Shown here: positions 4,774 to 5,619 of the stretch, piece by piece
Position numbering within the stretch: position 1 is the first letter of the stretch
How the letters are laid out: each line of letters begins with the position of its first letter
NCBI GenBank assembly: GCA_030632465.1
Contig: DAOVUR010000132.1
Coordinates: forward strand, 1-5,619
Direction of reading: 5' to 3'
Origin: a bacterium
GTDB taxonomy: Bacteria; Verrucomicrobiota; Kiritimatiellia; UBA8416; CAMZLY01
DNA length: 5,619 nucleotides
The notes under the pieces: model-generated
Database searches by the model: none
What the model was told of the DNA's origin: nothing
The model's input: only the letters and a program-made list of their open reading frames with translations
Translations under genes and position numbers: made by a program

Positions 4774-5487
4774 ATGCAAGAACAAGATCACTCATTTAAA
4801 CGCACCTCAAAGAGACATCAACCAAAAGGACTAACAATTCTCTACGAAGATCATGATATTATTGTTGTTAATAAACGGTGCGGGCTACTGACAATAAGCA
4901 ATGAGAATGTCAGAGAAAATACTGCCTACTTTCTGCTGAACGATTATGTCCGTAAAGGAAACTCAAAATCCAGAAATCGTGTATTCATCGTGCATAGGCT
5001 CGACCGTGACACTTCTGGCGTTCTTGTTTTCGCAAAAAGCGAGGAGCATAAGCGATACCTACAAGACAACTGGAAAAAATTCAGCAAAACATACTACGCA
5101 GTAGTAGCCGGTATTTTGTCGAAAAAAGAAGATATAATAATCTCATACCTAGCAGAAAATAGTGCTCATAAAATCTATTCCGTTACTGACCCAGAAATGG
5201 GGAAATACGCGAAGACAGGATACAAAGTCATAAAAGAATCCCAGCATCAGAGCCTATTAGAAATATATCTCTATACAGGGAGAAAGAATCAGATAAGGGC
5301 CCATCTTTCCGAAATGGGGCACCCGGTTATTGGCGACAGAAGATATGGCAAAAAAGAGGAAGGCAGCAAAAAACTTGCTCTACATGCAGGGTCGCTAACA
5401 ATCATACATCCTCACACAAAAAAGGAAATGACATTTGTAGCAGATATCCCTTCCTACTTTAGAACCTTCATGAAAAATCGCAAATAA
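4774..5487 (+). CDS. RluA-family RNA pseudouridine synthase
   Basis: The enzyme isomerises uridine to pseudouridine in rRNA or tRNA; the target site cannot be told from sequence. In the 237 residues the catalytic domain shows ILYEDHDIIVVNK (22-34), the catalytic motif HRLDRDTSG (74-82) with Asp77, KTYYAVVAG (105-113) with the conserved Tyr, and TGRKNQIRAHLSEMGHP (168-184) followed by GDRRYG (187-192). There is no N-terminal S4 RNA-binding domain, only a short basic extension (FKRTSKRHQPK, 8-18). The segment ENTAYFLLNDYVRKGN is typical of a subgroup that also has SKSRNR before HRLD. The gene starts 11 nt after rpoN, with only a weak AAAGAAA-type ribosome binding site, so cotranscription and perhaps translational coupling with rpoN are likely. 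The symbol is left blank because RluA, RluC, RluD and TruC cannot be separated here. Confidence 0.93.
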   Translation: MQEQDHSFKRTSKRHQPKGLTILYEDHDIIVVNKRCGLLTISNENVRENTAYFLLNDYVRKGNSKSRNRVFIVHRLDRDTSGVLVFAKSEEHKRYLQDNWKKFSKTYYAVVAGILSKKEDIIISYLAENSAHKIYSVTDPEMGKYAKTGYKVIKESQHQSLLEIYLYTGRKNQIRAHLSEMGHPVIGDRRYGKKEEGSKKLALHAGSLTIIHPHTKKEMTFVADIPSYFRTFMKNRK

Positions 5488-5495
5488 CAGATAAT

Positions 5496-5518
5496 TCATT
5501 GCACACAAAGACGATTAG
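5496..5518 (+). repeat. 23-bp direct repeat, left copy
   Basis: Runs from TCATTGCAC to GACGATTAG. It matches the copy at 5597-5619 at 21 of 23 positions, with the two differences adjacent in the middle (AC here, TA there). It begins 9 nt after the stop codon of the pseudouridine synthase gene. It is followed by GAGTACGAGCACGA, which has the look of a short GA(G)-NAC tandem. Confidence 0.7.
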
Positions 5519-5532
5519 GAGTACGAGCACGA

Positions 5533-5582
5533 CTCTCTCTCTCTCAACATCCAACACCCAACATTTAACATCCAATATCCAA
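5533..5582 (+). repeat. CT dinucleotide run and CAACATC heptamer array
   Basis: Six CT units (5533-5544) run into five heptamers in register at 5545-5579: CAACATC, CAACACC, CAACATT, TAACATC, CAATATC, followed by a partial CAA. No reading frame or terminator is seen in 5488-5619. The 7-bp period is the same as that of the proC-alr repeat, although the sequence is unrelated. Confidence 0.7.
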
Positions 5583-5596
5583 GTAAAAAACTCCAG

Positions 5597-5619
5597 TCAT
5601 TGCACTAAAAGACGATTAG
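5597..5619 (+). repeat. 23-bp direct repeat, right copy, cut by the window end
   Basis: TCATTGCAC, TA, then AAAGACGATTAG, starting 101 bp after the start of the left copy at 5496. The match reaches the very last base of the window, so the repeated unit may continue and could be a longer tandem unit of about 101 bp. Confidence 0.7.

Noticed and set aside
5496..5619. A CRISPR array or integron attC site built from the 23-bp repeats
   Set aside because: Only two copies are seen, the spacer is 78 bp of simple repeats, the repeat is not palindromic at its ends, no attC core pair is found, and no cas or integrase gene is in the window.

Overview
The window looks like the chromosome of a moderately AT-rich bacterium. 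It carries five complete genes in two divergent groups, separated by a regulatory gap at about 3053-3331. The lineage cannot be fixed from the sequence. A sigma-54 gene, a 'four helix bundle suffix' protein of the 23S intervening-sequence type, and many short degenerate tandem repeats between genes would fit the PVC superphylum (Lentisphaerota or Kiritimatiellota-like) or Omnitrophota-like environmental bacteria. This is a low-confidence inference from gene type and texture.

Leftward (minus-strand) group: proC (pyrroline-5-carboxylate reductase, 2249-3052), then alr (alanine racemase, 1061-2188), then a four-helix-bundle protein gene (360-929). proC has a good sigma-70 promoter at 3092-3121. 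No convincing terminator separates the three, so one transcript is plausible. The four-helix gene looks like an insert. It is bracketed by two similar repeat arrays in the same orientation (314-373 and 983-1040), has a very strong Shine-Dalgarno and is richer in G+C than rpoN. Downstream of it, 1-359 holds an opposite-facing repeat array, a cluster of hairpins and a weak terminator-like element. At the extreme left edge there is a Shine-Dalgarno for a minus-strand gene outside the window.

Rightward (plus-strand) group: rpoN (sigma-54, 3332-4762), followed 11 nt later by an RluA-family pseudouridine synthase gene (4774-5487). Just upstream of rpoN, at 3254-3270, is a -24/-12-type sequence with exact GG-N10-GC spacing. 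This suggests that sigma-54 controls its own gene. The right end (5488-5619) has no gene. It holds a CT run and heptamer repeats between two copies of a 23-bp direct repeat.

The conserved genes are ordinary. The interest lies between them: several unrelated short-repeat families sit at gene borders. In two places the repeats appear to supply stop or start codons (the proC stop, the alr start and the four-helix stop). The best candidates for something undescribed are the repeat-bracketed four-helix-bundle cassette and the possible sigma-54 autoregulation.
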